From Nitratireductor mangrovi (GTDB lineage Bacteria; Pseudomonadota; Alphaproteobacteria; Rhizobiales; Rhizobiaceae): 64,000 bases of DNA. Shown here in pieces: positions 29,364-39,323 of the stretch; within the stretch, counting starts at the first letter, position 1, and the number at the start of each line of letters is the position of its first letter. Location: assembly GCF_007922615.2 (NCBI RefSeq), contig NZ_CP042301.2:124001-188000 (forward strand). The letters are read 5' to 3'. The notes under the pieces were generated by a model that saw only the letters and a program-made list of their open reading frames with translations, did not search any database and was not told the DNA's origin. Position numbers and translations under genes: made by a program.

Positions 29364-30769
29364 GAGGCGCGTCCCCGGAAGCGACGATCCCGGTCCCAGA
29401 CACCGTCTTCAGCCATCAGTTCGGTGAGGATACCCTCGCGCAGGCCGCGATCGGCAACCCGCAGCCGATTGGCGGGCCAGGTGCGCCGGATTGCCTCCAG
29501 GATGGCGCAGCCGGCCAGAACCAGATCGGCACGATCAGCACCGATGCAGGGGTTCTGTACGCGCTGTTCGAATTCCCAGCCGATGAGCGTCTCCATCATG
29601 CGGTCGATATCCTCGCCGGTCATCCACAGGCCGTCGACGCGGCGGCGGTCGTAGCGCGGGAGCTCCAGATGAATGCCGGCGAGCGTGGTTACGGTGCCCG
29701 AGGTGCCGAGCAGGTGAAACCCTTCGCCCTTGACGATGTCGCCGAGGCGCTCGCGGCCTTCGAAAGCCGCAATCATTGCCGTAACGTCGTCGACCATCGA
29801 GGCAAAGATGTCCGGCGTCACGTGGCGGCCGCCGAAACGCTCCGACAGCGAAACCACGCCGACCGGCAGCGAGGTCCAGGAGACGATGTGATTGGCGAGG
29901 CGTCGCGAGCGCCGCCGGGAGATGTCGATCAGCGCAATCTCGGACGAGCCGCCGCCGATATCGAACAGGACGACACCGCGGGTCTCGCGCTCGACCAGAG
30001 AGCCACAGCCCGACACCGCCAGCCGCGCCTCGGTCTCACGGTCGATGACTTCCAGTGCCAGCCCGGTCTCGACCTCGACGCGGGCGATGAACTCGGCACC
30101 GTTGACCGCCGAACGGCAAGCCTCCGTTGCGATCAGGCGCGAACGCCGTATCGTGCGCGCATCCAGCTTGCCGGCGCAGATCTTGAGGGCCTCGAGCGCC
30201 CGCGCCATGGCATCGTCGGCGAGGCGGCCTCGCGCCGTCAGGCCTTCGCCGAGGCGCACGATGCGCGAAAAGGCATCGACCACGCGGAAACGTCCCGGGC
30301 GACCGGGGATCGCGACCAGCAAGCGGCAATTGTTGGTGCCGAGATCAAGCGCCGCATAGGCCGGCAGCGCCGATGCCTCGTCGGGGCGGCGAAGGTTGCG
30401 CGGTCGCCCGGCAGGGGGGACACCGACGGCATGCGGGTGGCCATTGCACTGGCCGTCGGCCGGGCGTTGCTCCGACCGGCCACCGGGATCGGTACCGCTC
30501 CCCCCACGCTCGGGGTCGTTCTCGGGTGTTGGCGTAGGCGGCTTGCCGTCGCGGGCAAACACCTTGCGTCCGCGTCGACGCTTTCTGCGCCGGCGGTGGC
30601 CGGATTTGTCGGGTTGTGGGCCAGGCTTTCCGGCGGGCGACGCCGGCGCCTCGCCGGCGCCTTGCATCCTGTTTCGTGCCGCTTTCCGTTTTCCGCGGCG
30701 CTTCTTGCCGGGGAAACGATGGGAAGCCTCGGCGTCCGGCGTCGGCGCGCCGTCCTCGAGGTTCTTCAA
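29360..30769 (-). CDS. Ppx/GppA-family phosphatase with a basic low-complexity N-terminal extension
   Basis: 469-aa protein. Residues about 136-460 are the Ppx/GppA domain, which hydrolyses polyphosphate or pppGpp: [14 protein letters not shown] (phosphate loop), [15 protein letters not shown] and [14 protein letters not shown]. Residues 1-135 are a disordered Lys/Arg/Pro/Gly-rich leader ([23 protein letters not shown]) absent from E. coli homologues and probably nucleic-acid or polyphosphate binding. The start is TTG 30769 with AAGGA 7 bp upstream. It is the first gene of a two-gene unit with rlmE. Ppx versus GppA activity cannot be decided. Confidence 0.87.
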   Translation of the reverse strand: MKNLEDGAPTPDAEASHRFPGKKRRGKRKAARNRMQGAGEAPASPAGKPGPQPDKSGHRRRRKRRRGRKVFARDGKPPTPTPENDPERGGSGTDPGGRSEQRPADGQCNGHPHAVGVPPAGRPRNLRRPDEASALPAYAALDLGTNNCRLLVAIPGRPGRFRVVDAFSRIVRLGEGLTARGRLADDAMARALEALKICAGKLDARTIRRSRLIATEACRSAVNGAEFIARVEVETGLALEVIDRETEARLAVSGCGSLVERETRGVVLFDIGGGSSEIALIDISRRRSRRLANHIVSWTSLPVGVVSLSERFGGRHVTPDIFASMVDDVTAMIAAFEGRERLGDIVKGEGFHLLGTSGTVTTLAGIHLELPRYDRRRVDGLWMTGEDIDRMMETLIGWEFEQRVQNPCIGADRADLVLAGCAILEAIRRTWPANRLRVADRGLREGILTELMAEDGVWDRDRRFRGRAS

Positions 30770-31014
30770 AGTGCCGTCCTTTCGGCGCCGCGCAAGCTCT
30801 GGGCCGCCGCAGGCGCCGCGATCATTCAGTTGTATGCAATGTAGCAGCGGCGCGGGAGAAGACCAAGGGGGATGGGAGTGGTGGCCGGAAGGGTGGTGCA
30901 GGCGTTGGCACGTGACGAGCGAGTAAGCACTTGATCGATGCCGCGAATGTGGTTAGAAGGCCGGCGATCCGGCTTCCGCGGCTGATCGTGGCCTTGCGTT
31001 CGCAGGCGGACCGT

Positions 31015-31088
31015 TGGGGAATAGTTTAACGGTAGAACAGCGGACTCTGACTCCGTCAGTCCTGGTTCGAATCCAGGTTCCCCAGCCA
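31015..31088 (+). tRNA. tRNA-Gln (anticodon CUG)
   Basis: Complete cloverleaf: acceptor TGGGGAA pairs with TTCCCCA (31078-31084), D arm GTTTAACGGTAGAAC, anticodon stem GCGGA/TCCGT with loop CTCTGAC, T arm CCTGG-TTCGAAT-CCAGG, discriminator G31085 and an encoded CCA at 31086-31088. The anticodon is CTG at 31047-31049, reading CAG. Reading frames over this stretch are antisense artefacts of the tRNA. Confidence 0.96.
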
Positions 31089-31124
31089 ATTGATTTTCTT
31101 GGATTTTTTCCACTTGTGGCCCGG

Positions 31125-31160
31125 AACCGGCTGCGCCGGTTTGTCGGCCGGTTTGTTTTT
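31125..31160 (+). terminator. Probable terminator of tRNA-Gln
   Basis: Stem AACCGGC/GCCGGTT with a TGC loop begins 36 bp after the tRNA, and a TTTGTTTTT run follows at 31151-31160. The distance between stem and T-run is longer than ideal, but a second GGCCGG element in between could extend the structure. Confidence 0.45.
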
Positions 31161-31308
31161 CTGTTCCCGCTTCGAGCTTCCTGATCGCCGAGCTGGCGAT
31201 CTCGGCTTCCCATGCAGTCGGCGAGGGCAAACGAGTGACCGCCCTCCCGGCAGGTCAGAAGGTTGGTGGGCAGACCGGCCTCGCCCAAATCGGAACAATC
31301 TCGGCCTG

Positions 31309-32907
31309 CTACTCTAGCGAGTTTCTCGAAGCCTCGGGAATTGTCGAATCGCTGGCCGGCCCCGCGTTCCCGAACGAGGTCCAGCCACCGTCGACATAAA
31401 GGATCGCGCCGTTGATATAGGAAGCGGCCCGCGATCCCAGGAAGAGTGCGGCATCGGCGACATCTTCCGGCCGGCCCATGTCGCCCAGCGGGATCCGTCG
31501 CCTTATCGCATCTGTGTCGATCCGGCCCGCGGCTTCAAGCTCTGCAACCCCGGGTGTGCGAACGTAGCCAGGCGCGACCGTTGCAGTACGGATGCCTTGC
31601 GGACCGAGTTCCGCCGCCATGCAACGGGTAAGGATGTCGACCCCAGCCTTGGATGCGCCGTAAGCGTGCCGCGGCGAAAAGGGCAGGAAGGTGTTGATCG
31701 ATCCGACATTGAGGATCATGGCGCCCGGTTCCATGGCCTTGAGCCCTTCGCGGGCGCAGAGGAAGCTTCCCGCGAGATTCACATCCAATACGGCTTCGAG
31801 GTCCGCCGGTGACTGAGCAAATGCCGGCTTGAAGGCGTCAGCAATCGCCGCATTGTTGACGAGAAGGTCGATATTGCCGAAACGCGCCCGGATCCCCGCA
31901 AACGTCTCAACAACCCGCTCTTCCGAGGTTACGTCCATCGCAAAACCGACATGCGGTGCACCGAGCGAGGCCGCGACAGCCGCGGCGCGCTGTCCATCCT
32001 GGTCGATGACCACGACAGTGTCCCCGTTCGCCGCGAACGCACGCGCCATGGCTTCGCCGATACCGCGCCCGGCACCTGTGATGACGACAATGCGGTTGCG
32101 CTGCGAGTAGTCGGGCCGCTCCAGCTCCTCGGTGGGGACAGCCTCCGCCGGAGGATGCGCGTCACCCGGCTGGTTGAACGAGGCCCAGCCGCCATCGACG
32201 GCAAGCACCGCCCCGGTGACGTAGCGCGCCCGGTCGGAAGCGAGAAACCGCAGCGCCTCGGCGATCTCGTCGGGGCGGCCTATACGCCCCATCGGCACGC
32301 GCCGCCGCACCGCTGCAAGGTCCGCTTTGCCAAGCCGCTCGAGTTCGGCAACCATGGGCGTGCGGACATAGCCCGGTGCCACCGCGTTGACACGAATGCC
32401 CAGCGCTGCCCATTCACAGGCCAGCGACTTGGTGAGCGAGATGAGACCGGCCTTCGAGGCCGCGTAGGCATTGCGCCGCGGATTGCCGAGCACGCCCGCA
32501 AGGGAGGCTGTGTTGACGATGGCTCCACCCGGTCTCATCCGGCGGGCCGCCTCGCGAGCCAGTACGAACGGGCCGATCAGATTGACGCCGACAGCCCGCC
32601 GAAAGGCCTCGAGCGTCGTGTCAATCGTCGGCGCCATGGTCGGTCCCATGGCCGCGTTGTTGATCAGCACGTCGACCCGACCGAAACGGCGATCGATCTC
32701 CGCGAAAAGCGCGGTTATCTCGGCTTCGTTCGAGACGTCGCAGGTGAGTCCGACATGCCGAGGGCCGAGGTCCTCGGCGAGCCGCACAACATCCGTGCCC
32801 GGCAGATCGACCGCGACAACCCGGTCGCCATCCGCAGCAAGAAGTTCGACCAGCGCCCTGCCTATGCCGCCGGCCGCGCCGGTGACGACAACCACCCTGC
32901 CTTCCAT
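31309..32907 (-). CDS. Fused tandem short-chain dehydrogenase/reductase (two complete SDR domains)
   Basis: 532-aa protein with two full SDR domains in one chain. Domain 1 (about 1-245) has TGAAGGIG, NNAA and the triad S135, Y148, K152 (NAYAASK). Domain 2 (about 270-515) has TGAGRGIG, NNAA and S403, Y416, K420 (HAYGASK). The linker (about 246-270) is Pro/Glu-rich. Both keep cofactor and catalytic residues, so both should be active; the acidic residue after beta-2 in each (VAVDLP, VVIDQD) suggests NAD(H). GGAGGAAG precedes ATG 32907. It closes the minus-strand block whose upstream genes include a flavin reductase and an SMP-30 lactonase; two sequential alcohol or aldehyde oxidations are a plausible role. 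Confidence 0.9.
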   Translation of the reverse strand: MEGRVVVVTGAAGGIGRALVELLAADGDRVVAVDLPGTDVVRLAEDLGPRHVGLTCDVSNEAEITALFAEIDRRFGRVDVLINNAAMGPTMAPTIDTTLEAFRRAVGVNLIGPFVLAREAARRMRPGGAIVNTASLAGVLGNPRRNAYAASKAGLISLTKSLACEWAALGIRVNAVAPGYVRTPMVAELERLGKADLAAVRRRVPMGRIGRPDEIAEALRFLASDRARYVTGAVLAVDGGWASFNQPGDAHPPAEAVPTEELERPDYSQRNRIVVITGAGRGIGEAMARAFAANGDTVVVIDQDGQRAAAVAASLGAPHVGFAMDVTSEERVVETFAGIRARFGNIDLLVNNAAIADAFKPAFAQSPADLEAVLDVNLAGSFLCAREGLKAMEPGAMILNVGSINTFLPFSPRHAYGASKAGVDILTRCMAAELGPQGIRTATVAPGYVRTPGVAELEAAGRIDTDAIRRRIPLGDMGRPEDVADAALFLGSRAASYINGAILYVDGGWTSFGNAGPASDSTIPEASRNSLE

Positions 32908-32931
32908 GAAGTTCTTCCTCCTGCGGCTTAA

Positions 32932-33519
32932 TCAAATGACGGGAGCCAAGCGGCGGAAAGACCCGTCGCGATAAATCAGGCACTCCTGGTCGAGGGACAG
33001 CGCCGCAACAACCCGGCCGAAAAAGATCGTGTGCGAGCCATGGACGAACGTGCTCTCGACGACGCAATCGAAGGTCGCCATCGCGGCGTCGAGTATCGGC
33101 GCGCCGGTCACGAGCTTCTCCCAAACCCCTTCGGCGAAACGCTCTCGGGAGGTGAATTCGGTGCCGGTGAAGAGGCGCCCGATCCGATGCTGGTCTTCGC
33201 TGAGGAAGTTGACCGCAAAAGCCCCACTCTCCGAAACGAGGCGCTCGACCGTGGCCTGGCTGTTGACGGAGACGAGGACAAGCGGCGGCTCGCTCGACAC
33301 GGAGCAGAGCGAGGTCGCCGTCAACCCGCTGACCTTTTCGCCCGATCGAGCAGTGAGCACAAAGACGGCGCTCGCCACTTGCCGTATGGCGGCCTTGAAC
33401 TCGAACTCGCCAACGGCGGGCCAGGCACGCTGTTCGTCCTTCCCGGTGACGTTGGCGTCGCCGCCCGTTTGTCCGCGACGAACCTTCCTGTCGGTGCGTG
33501 CTGGTCGGCGGGAAGACAT
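32932..33519 (-). CDS. Flavin reductase domain protein
   Basis: 195-aa protein of the flavin-reductase (FMN-binding split barrel) family: FKAAIRQVASAVFVLTA, GLTATSLCSVSSEPPLVLVSVN and a C-terminal HGSHTIFFGRVVA. These proteins make reduced FMN or FAD for a two-component monooxygenase. ATG 33519 has GGAG about 12 bp upstream; a frame extending further upstream overlaps non-coding sequence. It lies 24 bp before the fused SDR gene. No dedicated two-component oxygenase is adjacent; the Baeyer-Villiger-type enzyme at 50173 is of the self-sufficient class, so the oxygenase partner is unidentified. Confidence 0.86.
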   Translation of the reverse strand: MSSRRPARTDRKVRRGQTGGDANVTGKDEQRAWPAVGEFEFKAAIRQVASAVFVLTARSGEKVSGLTATSLCSVSSEPPLVLVSVNSQATVERLVSESGAFAVNFLSEDQHRIGRLFTGTEFTSRERFAEGVWEKLVTGAPILDAAMATFDCVVESTFVHGSHTIFFGRVVAALSLDQECLIYRDGSFRRLAPVI

Positions 33520-33614
33520 GACTATCGTCGCTCCGTCGCTTTCGTCACCAAGGTTTCGCCACCCATTCTCGAAAGAGGAGGTGATCGCGGCCCGTATCCC
33601 TGGCCGGATGATTC

Positions 33615-34154
33615 TTAGCTGGATGCTAGCTGGACGTCGGCCAGCAACTGGTAGATCGGGTCGTCCGGATAGGCTGCCCCGATCGGCCGACGCGGCCCGA
33701 AACGGGTGGCTTCGTCGTCGGCCGGCGGAATCTGCTCTTCCACCCAATCGTAGGCAACCGTGCGACGCGCCACCCGCCATTCGCCGTTGCGCTTCTCGAA
33801 ACGATCGCAATAGCGCCCGGCGAGCAGGAATTGCCGCGCGACCCCCTTGGCGTCAGGCCCCCGTTGGAGGGCATTGAAGTAGCTTTCCACTGCCGCGACA
33901 TCAGGCCCGGAGAACTCGATCAGGATGTTTGCCACCTGGTGCACATTGCGCGGGTCGGTCTTGAAGACCTCGAGCGCGTAACGGATGAACCCGTCGGCGG
34001 GCCCGTCATAGGCGCCGTGGCAGTCATGTGCGTCCTCCCAATAGGAGGACCGCAGCGCCGCCTCGTCTGCGCGGTCGATGCCCCGGCAATAGCGATAGAT
34101 GCAGTTGCGGATGGCCTCGCGGTCGAGGAGCTCTGTCAGTTCGGCCTCGTCCAT
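33615..34154 (-). CDS. SnoaL/NTF2-like family protein
   Basis: 179-aa protein with the SnoaL-like/NTF2-fold cone: [39 protein letters not shown] (quoted in part), [11 protein letters not shown], and [24 protein letters not shown]. The fold occurs in ketosteroid isomerases, epoxide hydrolases, dehydratases and aromatic-dioxygenase beta subunits. ATG 34154 follows GGAG at 8-bp spacing; a start at 34187 would overlap the acyl-CoA synthetase gene. It lies 16 bp after that gene in the same run. The partner set, with SDRs and a monooxygenase, fits an isomerase, hydratase or epoxide-opening role on a cyclic substrate. Confidence 0.8.
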   Translation of the reverse strand: MDEAELTELLDREAIRNCIYRYCRGIDRADEAALRSSYWEDAHDCHGAYDGPADGFIRYALEVFKTDPRNVHQVANILIEFSGPDVAAVESYFNALQRGPDAKGVARQFLLAGRYCDRFEKRNGEWRVARRTVAYDWVEEQIPPADDEATRFGPRRPIGAAYPDDPIYQLLADVQLASS

Positions 34155-34170
34155 AATGGCACTCCGTTCT

Positions 34171-36285
34171 TCAGCTGTTGGCCGCACGCGGCACGATCAG
34201 CGCGTCCAGTGCGACGACACCCTTGCCAGCGTCAAGCACGCGGACGGGATTGAGGTCGATGCTGGCGATGGCGGCGGCGTTGGCGGCCGCAAAGCGCGAA
34301 AGCGCCGATAGCAATTCGGCCAAGGCGTTGACATCGGCCGCAGGAGCGCCGCGCACGCCTTCCAGCATCGAATGGCCGCGGATTTCGCGAATCATGCGAT
34401 GTGCTTCGGCGGTATCGAATGGCGCCACGCGGAAGGCAACGTCCTTCAGAACCTCGACGAAGATGCCGCCGAGGCCGAACATCACCACCGGGCCGAATGT
34501 CGGGTCGCTCGACACGCCGGCGATCACCTCGACCCCGCCCGCGATCATGGGTGAAACAAGAAGGCCGTCGATGCGTGCATCGGGCCGTCGTTCGGCCGCG
34601 CGGGCGAGGATCGCCGCGCCCGCCTCCCGCGCTGCGGCCTCGTCCTTGACGCCCACGGCGACCCCGCCAATCTCGGTCTTGTGGGCGATGTCCGGCGAGG
34701 CGATCTTGATGACGCTGGGAAAGCCGATCGCGGCTGCCACCGCGCCGACATCGTCGCCGTCCCGCGCTAGTGCCTCAGCCGGAAACGGGATGTCCGCAGC
34801 GGACAGGATGGTCTTCGCCTCGTGTTCGCTGAGTGGTCCGCTACCGAGATCGACGGCTGGTACGGCCGCGAGCCTCGCGGGGTTTGCCCTGGCGCGGTCG
34901 AAACTCCTGCGGAAGTGGACGAGCGCGCCCAGCGCGGTCATCAGCGCGCTGCCGTCCTCGTTCACGATGAAGCCCTTGTCCTCGTAAGAGCGAACGATGT
35001 CGGCCGGCGCGGACATGGTCAGCGACATGATCGTCCTGGCCGAAGCGCGCGACGCCGTCTCGAGCACGTCCCGCAGCCGGCCGGCGAAACTCGGGCTGGC
35101 CGGACCGCTGCCGAAGATGCCGGTGAAGAAGTCGTAGCCGCCGCGTTCGAGCATGGCCGCGACATAGCTCGTCATCAGCGGCAGGTCGGTCAGCGCCTGC
35201 GCGGTCGCGTCGACGGGGTTGCGCGGCGAGGCATAGGGCAGCATCGCCTTGAGGTCGCGCTGTGCATCTTCCGGCATGGGCGCGACGTCGAGGCCGGCCG
35301 CCTCGGCATCGTCGGCCATCTGGATGCCGAAGCCGCCGGACAGGGTGAAGATGCCGATCCTGTTGCCTTCCGGATAGATCCCGCGCGCACAGGCCTGGGC
35401 GACATCGAGCTGTTCGGCGGTGGTTCTTGCCCGCCACACTCCGTATTGCCGCAGCACGGCGTCGAAGACCGCGTCCGAACCCGCCAGCGCGGCCGTGTGC
35501 GAACTCACCGCATGGGCGCCGACCTCGGATCGGCCGACCTTCATGAAGACGATGGCCTTCTCCATCCGCTGCGCGGTCTCCAGGGCATCCACGAACACGT
35601 CTCGATTACGGATTCCTTCGGCATAGGCGATCACGACGTTGATGTCGGGCTGCTCCACCATCCAGCGCAGTGCTTCGGCAACGTCGATATCGCATTCGTT
35701 GCCGGTCGTGATCCATTTGCCGACGCCCATGCCGCGCTGTCGCGCAAGATGGGCTATGTGCGAGCCATAGGCACCGCTCTGGGAGACGATGCCGACTGGC
35801 CCCGGCCTGACAAATTCGCCGTCGAGAATGGCCGAGAAGGTTCCGTACCAAGCTACAGAGGAATTAAAGACGCCGAGACAGTTCGGGCCGAGCAGCCGCA
35901 TTCCGCTTTTGCGCGCGACAGCAGTCATTTCCTCCTGAAGCAAACGCCCGGCCTCGCCGGCCTCGGCGAACCCGGCCGAAAAGACGATCGCGGCCCGGAC
36001 CTTTTGTGCCGCGCAGGCTCTTACGGCATCAAGCGTACCCGCAGCCGGGACTGCCAGCAGCGCGACCTCCGGCGCCTCGGGCAGGTCGGCAACAGAGGCA
36101 TAGCTGCGAAGCCCCTGGACGCTCTCACGCTTGGGATTTACGGGATAGATCGCGCCCGCGAACCCGCCCTCGCGGAGATAGCGAAGCGGGCGACCGCCAA
36201 TGCGCTGCGGATCGTCAGACGCACCGATCAGCGCCACCGATCTCGGCGCGAGCAGTGGCGCGAGGGAATTCGTATGGCCGTGCAT
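34171..36285 (-). CDS. NDP-forming acyl-CoA synthetase (ACD superfamily)
   Basis: 704-aa single-chain enzyme joining the ACD alpha and beta subunits. The CoA-binding domain (about 10-140; [22 protein letters not shown]) and the succinyl-CoA-ligase-like domain ([11 protein letters not shown]; the phosphohistidine region is [22 protein letters not shown]) are followed by an ATP-grasp domain (about 480-700; [22 protein letters not shown]). It interconverts acyl-CoA and acid with nucleotide diphosphate. The ATG shares one base with the stop of the SMP-30 gene (TGATG). In this block it could activate, or recover energy from, a short or dicarboxylic acyl product. Confidence 0.9.
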   Translation of the reverse strand: MHGHTNSLAPLLAPRSVALIGASDDPQRIGGRPLRYLREGGFAGAIYPVNPKRESVQGLRSYASVADLPEAPEVALLAVPAAGTLDAVRACAAQKVRAAIVFSAGFAEAGEAGRLLQEEMTAVARKSGMRLLGPNCLGVFNSSVAWYGTFSAILDGEFVRPGPVGIVSQSGAYGSHIAHLARQRGMGVGKWITTGNECDIDVAEALRWMVEQPDINVVIAYAEGIRNRDVFVDALETAQRMEKAIVFMKVGRSEVGAHAVSSHTAALAGSDAVFDAVLRQYGVWRARTTAEQLDVAQACARGIYPEGNRIGIFTLSGGFGIQMADDAEAAGLDVAPMPEDAQRDLKAMLPYASPRNPVDATAQALTDLPLMTSYVAAMLERGGYDFFTGIFGSGPASPSFAGRLRDVLETASRASARTIMSLTMSAPADIVRSYEDKGFIVNEDGSALMTALGALVHFRRSFDRARANPARLAAVPAVDLGSGPLSEHEAKTILSAADIPFPAEALARDGDDVGAVAAAIGFPSVIKIASPDIAHKTEIGGVAVGVKDEAAAREAGAAILARAAERRPDARIDGLLVSPMIAGGVEVIAGVSSDPTFGPVVMFGLGGIFVEVLKDVAFRVAPFDTAEAHRMIREIRGHSMLEGVRGAPAADVNALAELLSALSRFAAANAAAIASIDLNPVRVLDAGKGVVALDALIVPRAANS

Positions 36286-37187
36286 CAGGCGGTCTCACTC
36301 CCGGCGCGGGGAGACACGCCGAAACGCGCTTCCGGCAGACCTCGGACGCCGAGTCCCTCTATGGCGAACAAGCATCCGCCCTCCGGATGGCGGGAGATGG
36401 CGCGCCCCGAGCCCGAATCCTTGATCGAGGTGACGTAGAGGATCGAGAAGTCCTCGCCGCCGAACGCCACGCAGGACGGCATGTCCGTAGGAGCGTCGAT
36501 CAGGCGGTCGAGCTTTCCCCGCGGTGTAAAGCGAGCGATCTTGCCGACCTGCACCAGGCAGACCCATAGGCAGCCTTCCGCGTCGACCGTCGCGCCGTCC
36601 GGTCCCGAATCGAAGACATCGGTATCCACGAAAACGCGCGGATCGCCGATCTCAGCATCACCCGGACCATAAGAGAAGGCGCGGATCGTGCGATCGAGAC
36701 TGTCGGAGAAATACATTGTCAGCCCGTCAGGGCTGAAGCAAAGCGAATTGAATATCCGTATCCCCGTCGCGAAGACGCTTGAATTGCCCTCGCCGTCGAC
36801 CCGCCAAAGCTTCCCCAGAGGATCCGCTTGGACTCCCATCGTGCCGCAGAGAAAACGACCGAAGCGGTCGTTCTTGCCATCGTTGAAGCGGACTTCTGGT
36901 TCGACAGGGTCGGGTACCATCAGGGGCGAGAAATCGCCCTTGTCGATTTCGAGCAGATAAATGCCGTCGGCCAGACCCACCACCAGTGTGCGACCCTGTC
37001 CAAGTGCTATTGAGCCGACCATTGAAGGCGTCTGCCAAGACTGGAAGGAGCCCGTAGCAGGAACATGGCAATGGATCAGCCGCGAGACGCCATCGACCCA
37101 ATAGAGGCGCTGGTTTTCGTGATCCCAGACAGGGCTTTCGCCAAGAAGGTCCGGCGTTGGTGAGACGAGGGAATAGCTGAACTTCAT
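36285..37187 (-). CDS. SMP-30/gluconolactonase-family lactonase
   Basis: 300-aa six-bladed beta-propeller hydrolase with the metal-binding residues of the SMP-30 family: E17 in LLGESPVWDHENQRLYWVDG, an asparagine in VRFNDGKNDRFGRF and an aspartate in CFSPDGLTMYFSDSLDRTIRAF. ATG 37187 was chosen as the start of the recognisable propeller; an upstream in-frame start is non-coding. Family members hydrolyse lactones such as gluconolactone. It sits between the Liv-type binding protein and the NDP-forming acyl-CoA synthetase, and its lactonase activity would follow naturally from a Baeyer-Villiger step; that link is inferred. Confidence 0.87.
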   Translation of the reverse strand: MKFSYSLVSPTPDLLGESPVWDHENQRLYWVDGVSRLIHCHVPATGSFQSWQTPSMVGSIALGQGRTLVVGLADGIYLLEIDKGDFSPLMVPDPVEPEVRFNDGKNDRFGRFLCGTMGVQADPLGKLWRVDGEGNSSVFATGIRIFNSLCFSPDGLTMYFSDSLDRTIRAFSYGPGDAEIGDPRVFVDTDVFDSGPDGATVDAEGCLWVCLVQVGKIARFTPRGKLDRLIDAPTDMPSCVAFGGEDFSILYVTSIKDSGSGRAISRHPEGGCLFAIEGLGVRGLPEARFGVSPRAGSETA

Positions 37188-37255
37188 GATCAGTCGTTCG
37201 GCAAGCGCGAAAAGGGTGGAGAGGAATTCCCCTCCACCCGCAAGCCTTGGGAGGC

Positions 37256-38479
37256 TTACTTGAGCAGGGGGCAGTTGCTCTCCGAGGCGGGCCGCCAAGC
37301 GTCTTCCGCGGGAACCACGCCGGTGACGGTGTAGTAGTCGTACTCGCCCTTAGACTCGTCCGGGCTCTTGATGGTAGCGGCATACATCGGCCGCATCACC
37401 TGGCCGTCGGCGCGGATCGTCACATCCTTCATCTGGAAATCGTTGACCGGCGTCTCGTGCATAGACTTGATCACAGCCTCTCCTTCATCGGTGCCGGTCG
37501 CGGCAACGGCCTTCAGGTAGTGATTGACCGCGCTATAGGTGCCGGCCATCGTCTCGTTTGGCGTACGGCCGCGGAAACGCTCGCGGAAGCGCTCGGCAAA
37601 CTTGCGCGTCTCGTCAGTGTAGTCCCAGTAAAACGGGGTCACGATCTGCAGGCCCTTGGCCACCGGCAGGCCGATGCCATGCACCTGATTGATCTGTACG
37701 CCGAGCGGCGCGAGCTTCTGGCCGGCGGAGGTGATGCCGAACTCCTGCGCCTGCTTGATGACGTTGGCGAAATCCGAGCCCGAATTGGCGAGCGCGATCA
37801 CCTTGGCGCCGCTCGCCTGCGCCTGCAGCAGATAGGACGAGAAGTCGTTCGAGTTGAGCGGGTGCAGCACCGAGCCCACCACGGTACCGCCGGCGTCCTC
37901 GATGAACTTGGTCGTGTCCGCCTGCCACTGCTTGCCGAAGGTGTAGTCGACGGTGATGAAGAACCAGCTGTCTTCGCCCGCTTCAACCAGCGACTTCGCA
38001 GTCGCCTTGGGCAGGGAGTAGGTGTCCAGCACCCACTGCATGCTGTAGGGCGTGCAGGCGTCGTTGGTGAGCGAGGAAGAGGCTGTTCCCGCGAGCATGT
38101 ACGGCTTCTTCCTCTCAGCCATCATCGTCTGCACGGCGAGCGCGATCGAGGATGCCGACCCGCCGACGATTGCGTCGACGCCTTCCTCGTCAACCCACTT
38201 CTGCGCGATGGCCGCACCGATGTCCGGCTTGTTCTGGTCGTCGGCGATGACCAGTTCGATCGTCTTGCCGTTCACCTTGCCACCGAAATCCTCGATCGCC
38301 ATCCGGGCGGCCTCGACCGAACCCGGTCCGCCATTGTCGGCATAGGGACCGGACTGATCCGCCATGATACCGATCTTGACGACGTCGCCCGAGATGCCTT
38401 CCGCAAAAACTGCTGACGCGAGCACAGTCGAGCCGGCGAGCGCGGCGGTGAAAACGGCGAGTTTTCCGAGTTTGTTCAT
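37256..38479 (-). CDS. HAAT-family ABC transporter substrate-binding protein, LivJ-like
   Basis: 407-aa periplasmic binding protein with a signal peptide of about 26 residues ending at AVFA-EG. The Peripla_BP_6 fold cues are VKIGIMADQSGPYADNGGPGSVEAARMAIEDFGG, cited in part, and WFFITVDYTFGKQWQADTTKFIEDAGG. GGAGGAAA precedes ATG 38479. The matching permeases and ATPases are the minus-strand genes at 40502-43904, separated from it by an SDR and a divergent IclR gene. The ligand is probably the unknown carbon source of the block. Confidence 0.9.
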   Translation of the reverse strand: MNKLGKLAVFTAALAGSTVLASAVFAEGISGDVVKIGIMADQSGPYADNGGPGSVEAARMAIEDFGGKVNGKTIELVIADDQNKPDIGAAIAQKWVDEEGVDAIVGGSASSIALAVQTMMAERKKPYMLAGTASSSLTNDACTPYSMQWVLDTYSLPKATAKSLVEAGEDSWFFITVDYTFGKQWQADTTKFIEDAGGTVVGSVLHPLNSNDFSSYLLQAQASGAKVIALANSGSDFANVIKQAQEFGITSAGQKLAPLGVQINQVHGIGLPVAKGLQIVTPFYWDYTDETRKFAERFRERFRGRTPNETMAGTYSAVNHYLKAVAATGTDEGEAVIKSMHETPVNDFQMKDVTIRADGQVMRPMYAATIKSPDESKGEYDYYTVTGVVPAEDAWRPASESNCPLLK

Positions 38480-38564
38480 GTCAATTTCCTCCACTTGTTG
38501 CTTCCGGCCCTTGTCTCCACCGCCGGAAGCGGGTTGCACATCCGGCGCCCCGCGCCGGCCGATC

Positions 38565-39323
38565 TCACAAAAAGGCGAACGTCATGGCGCCATCGACCAG
38601 CATCATGTCGCCGCTGACCCAGCCTGACTCCGCACCCGCGAGAAAAAGCGCTGCGTTGGCGATGTCCTCGGGTTCGCCCAGGCGCCCGAGCGGCACTTTC
38701 TGCCTGCGCCGCTCCCAGCCTTCCTCGTCGACGACGAGATTGGCTCCATCCGTGCGCGTCGAGCCCGGCGCGATGGCGTTGACGCGAATGTTCATCGGAC
38801 CGAATTCTGCTGCCGCCGAGCGCGTCGAGGCCTGAACGGCAGCCTTGACGGCGCTGTACATGATGCCATGACGCATAGCGATCAGCGCCGCCGGCGAGGC
38901 GATGTTGATGATCGATCCTGCGCCGGCCTCCTGCATTTGCGGCACCACCGCCTGATAGCCCCAGATGACTCCCTTGAAGCCGACATCAATCATCCGGCCG
39001 ATCGTGGCCTCGTCCTGCTCGAGCAGCGATCCGTAGCGGTTCCACATGGCGTTGTTCACGAGTACCGTGACCGGGCCGAACGTGTCCTTGAGCATTTCGG
39101 CGGCTGCGAAGAGATCGGCGCGTTTCGCGACATTGCCGGTCAACGGGATCGCCCGTCCGCCCGCCGCCTTGATGCCGTCAGCCGCAGCGTCGGCGATTTC
39201 GGACTTGAGGTCGAGCACGCCGACGGCGGCGCCCTCACGCGCGAAGGCTTCGGAGATCGCGCGACCGATCCCGCGTCCGCCTCCCGTCACCAGCGCTACC
39301 CGACCTTCAAGCCGCCCCGACAT
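38565..39323 (-). CDS. Short-chain dehydrogenase/reductase
   Basis: 252-aa classical SDR. The cofactor loop is TGGGRGIG, the next motif NNAMWN, and the catalytic segment is NIASPAALIAMRHGIMYSAVKAA with a serine, tyrosine and lysine in YSAVK. An acidic residue after beta-2 (VLDLKS) suggests NAD. GGGAAGGAAAAG precedes ATG 39323. It lies upstream of the binding-protein gene on the same strand and faces the IclR gene across 374 bp. A cyclic alcohol or ketone dehydrogenase role is inferred from context. Confidence 0.9.
   Translation of the reverse strand: MSGRLEGRVALVTGGGRGIGRAISEAFAREGAAVGVLDLKSEIADAAADGIKAAGGRAIPLTGNVAKRADLFAAAEMLKDTFGPVTVLVNNAMWNRYGSLLEQDEATIGRMIDVGFKGVIWGYQAVVPQMQEAGAGSIINIASPAALIAMRHGIMYSAVKAAVQASTRSAAAEFGPMNIRVNAIAPGSTRTDGANLVVDEEGWERRRQKVPLGRLGEPEDIANAALFLAGAESGWVSGDMMLVDGAMTFAFL

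Noticed and set aside
31015-31088. tRNA-Gln as an integration site for the 31-52 kb block
   Set aside because: No integrase was found and no second copy of the tRNA 3' end was seen near 52 kb, so an island boundary is not supported.
30826-31298. Minus-strand reading frames over the tRNA-Gln region (ending LGNLDSNQD and LAGEPGFEPGLTESES-type peptides)
   Set aside because: They are antisense translations of the tRNA, a well-known annotation artefact.
34822-36438. Plus-strand frame of 538 residues opposite the acyl-CoA synthetase and SMP-30 genes
   Set aside because: Shadow of the minus-strand coding sequence with no recognisable protein.
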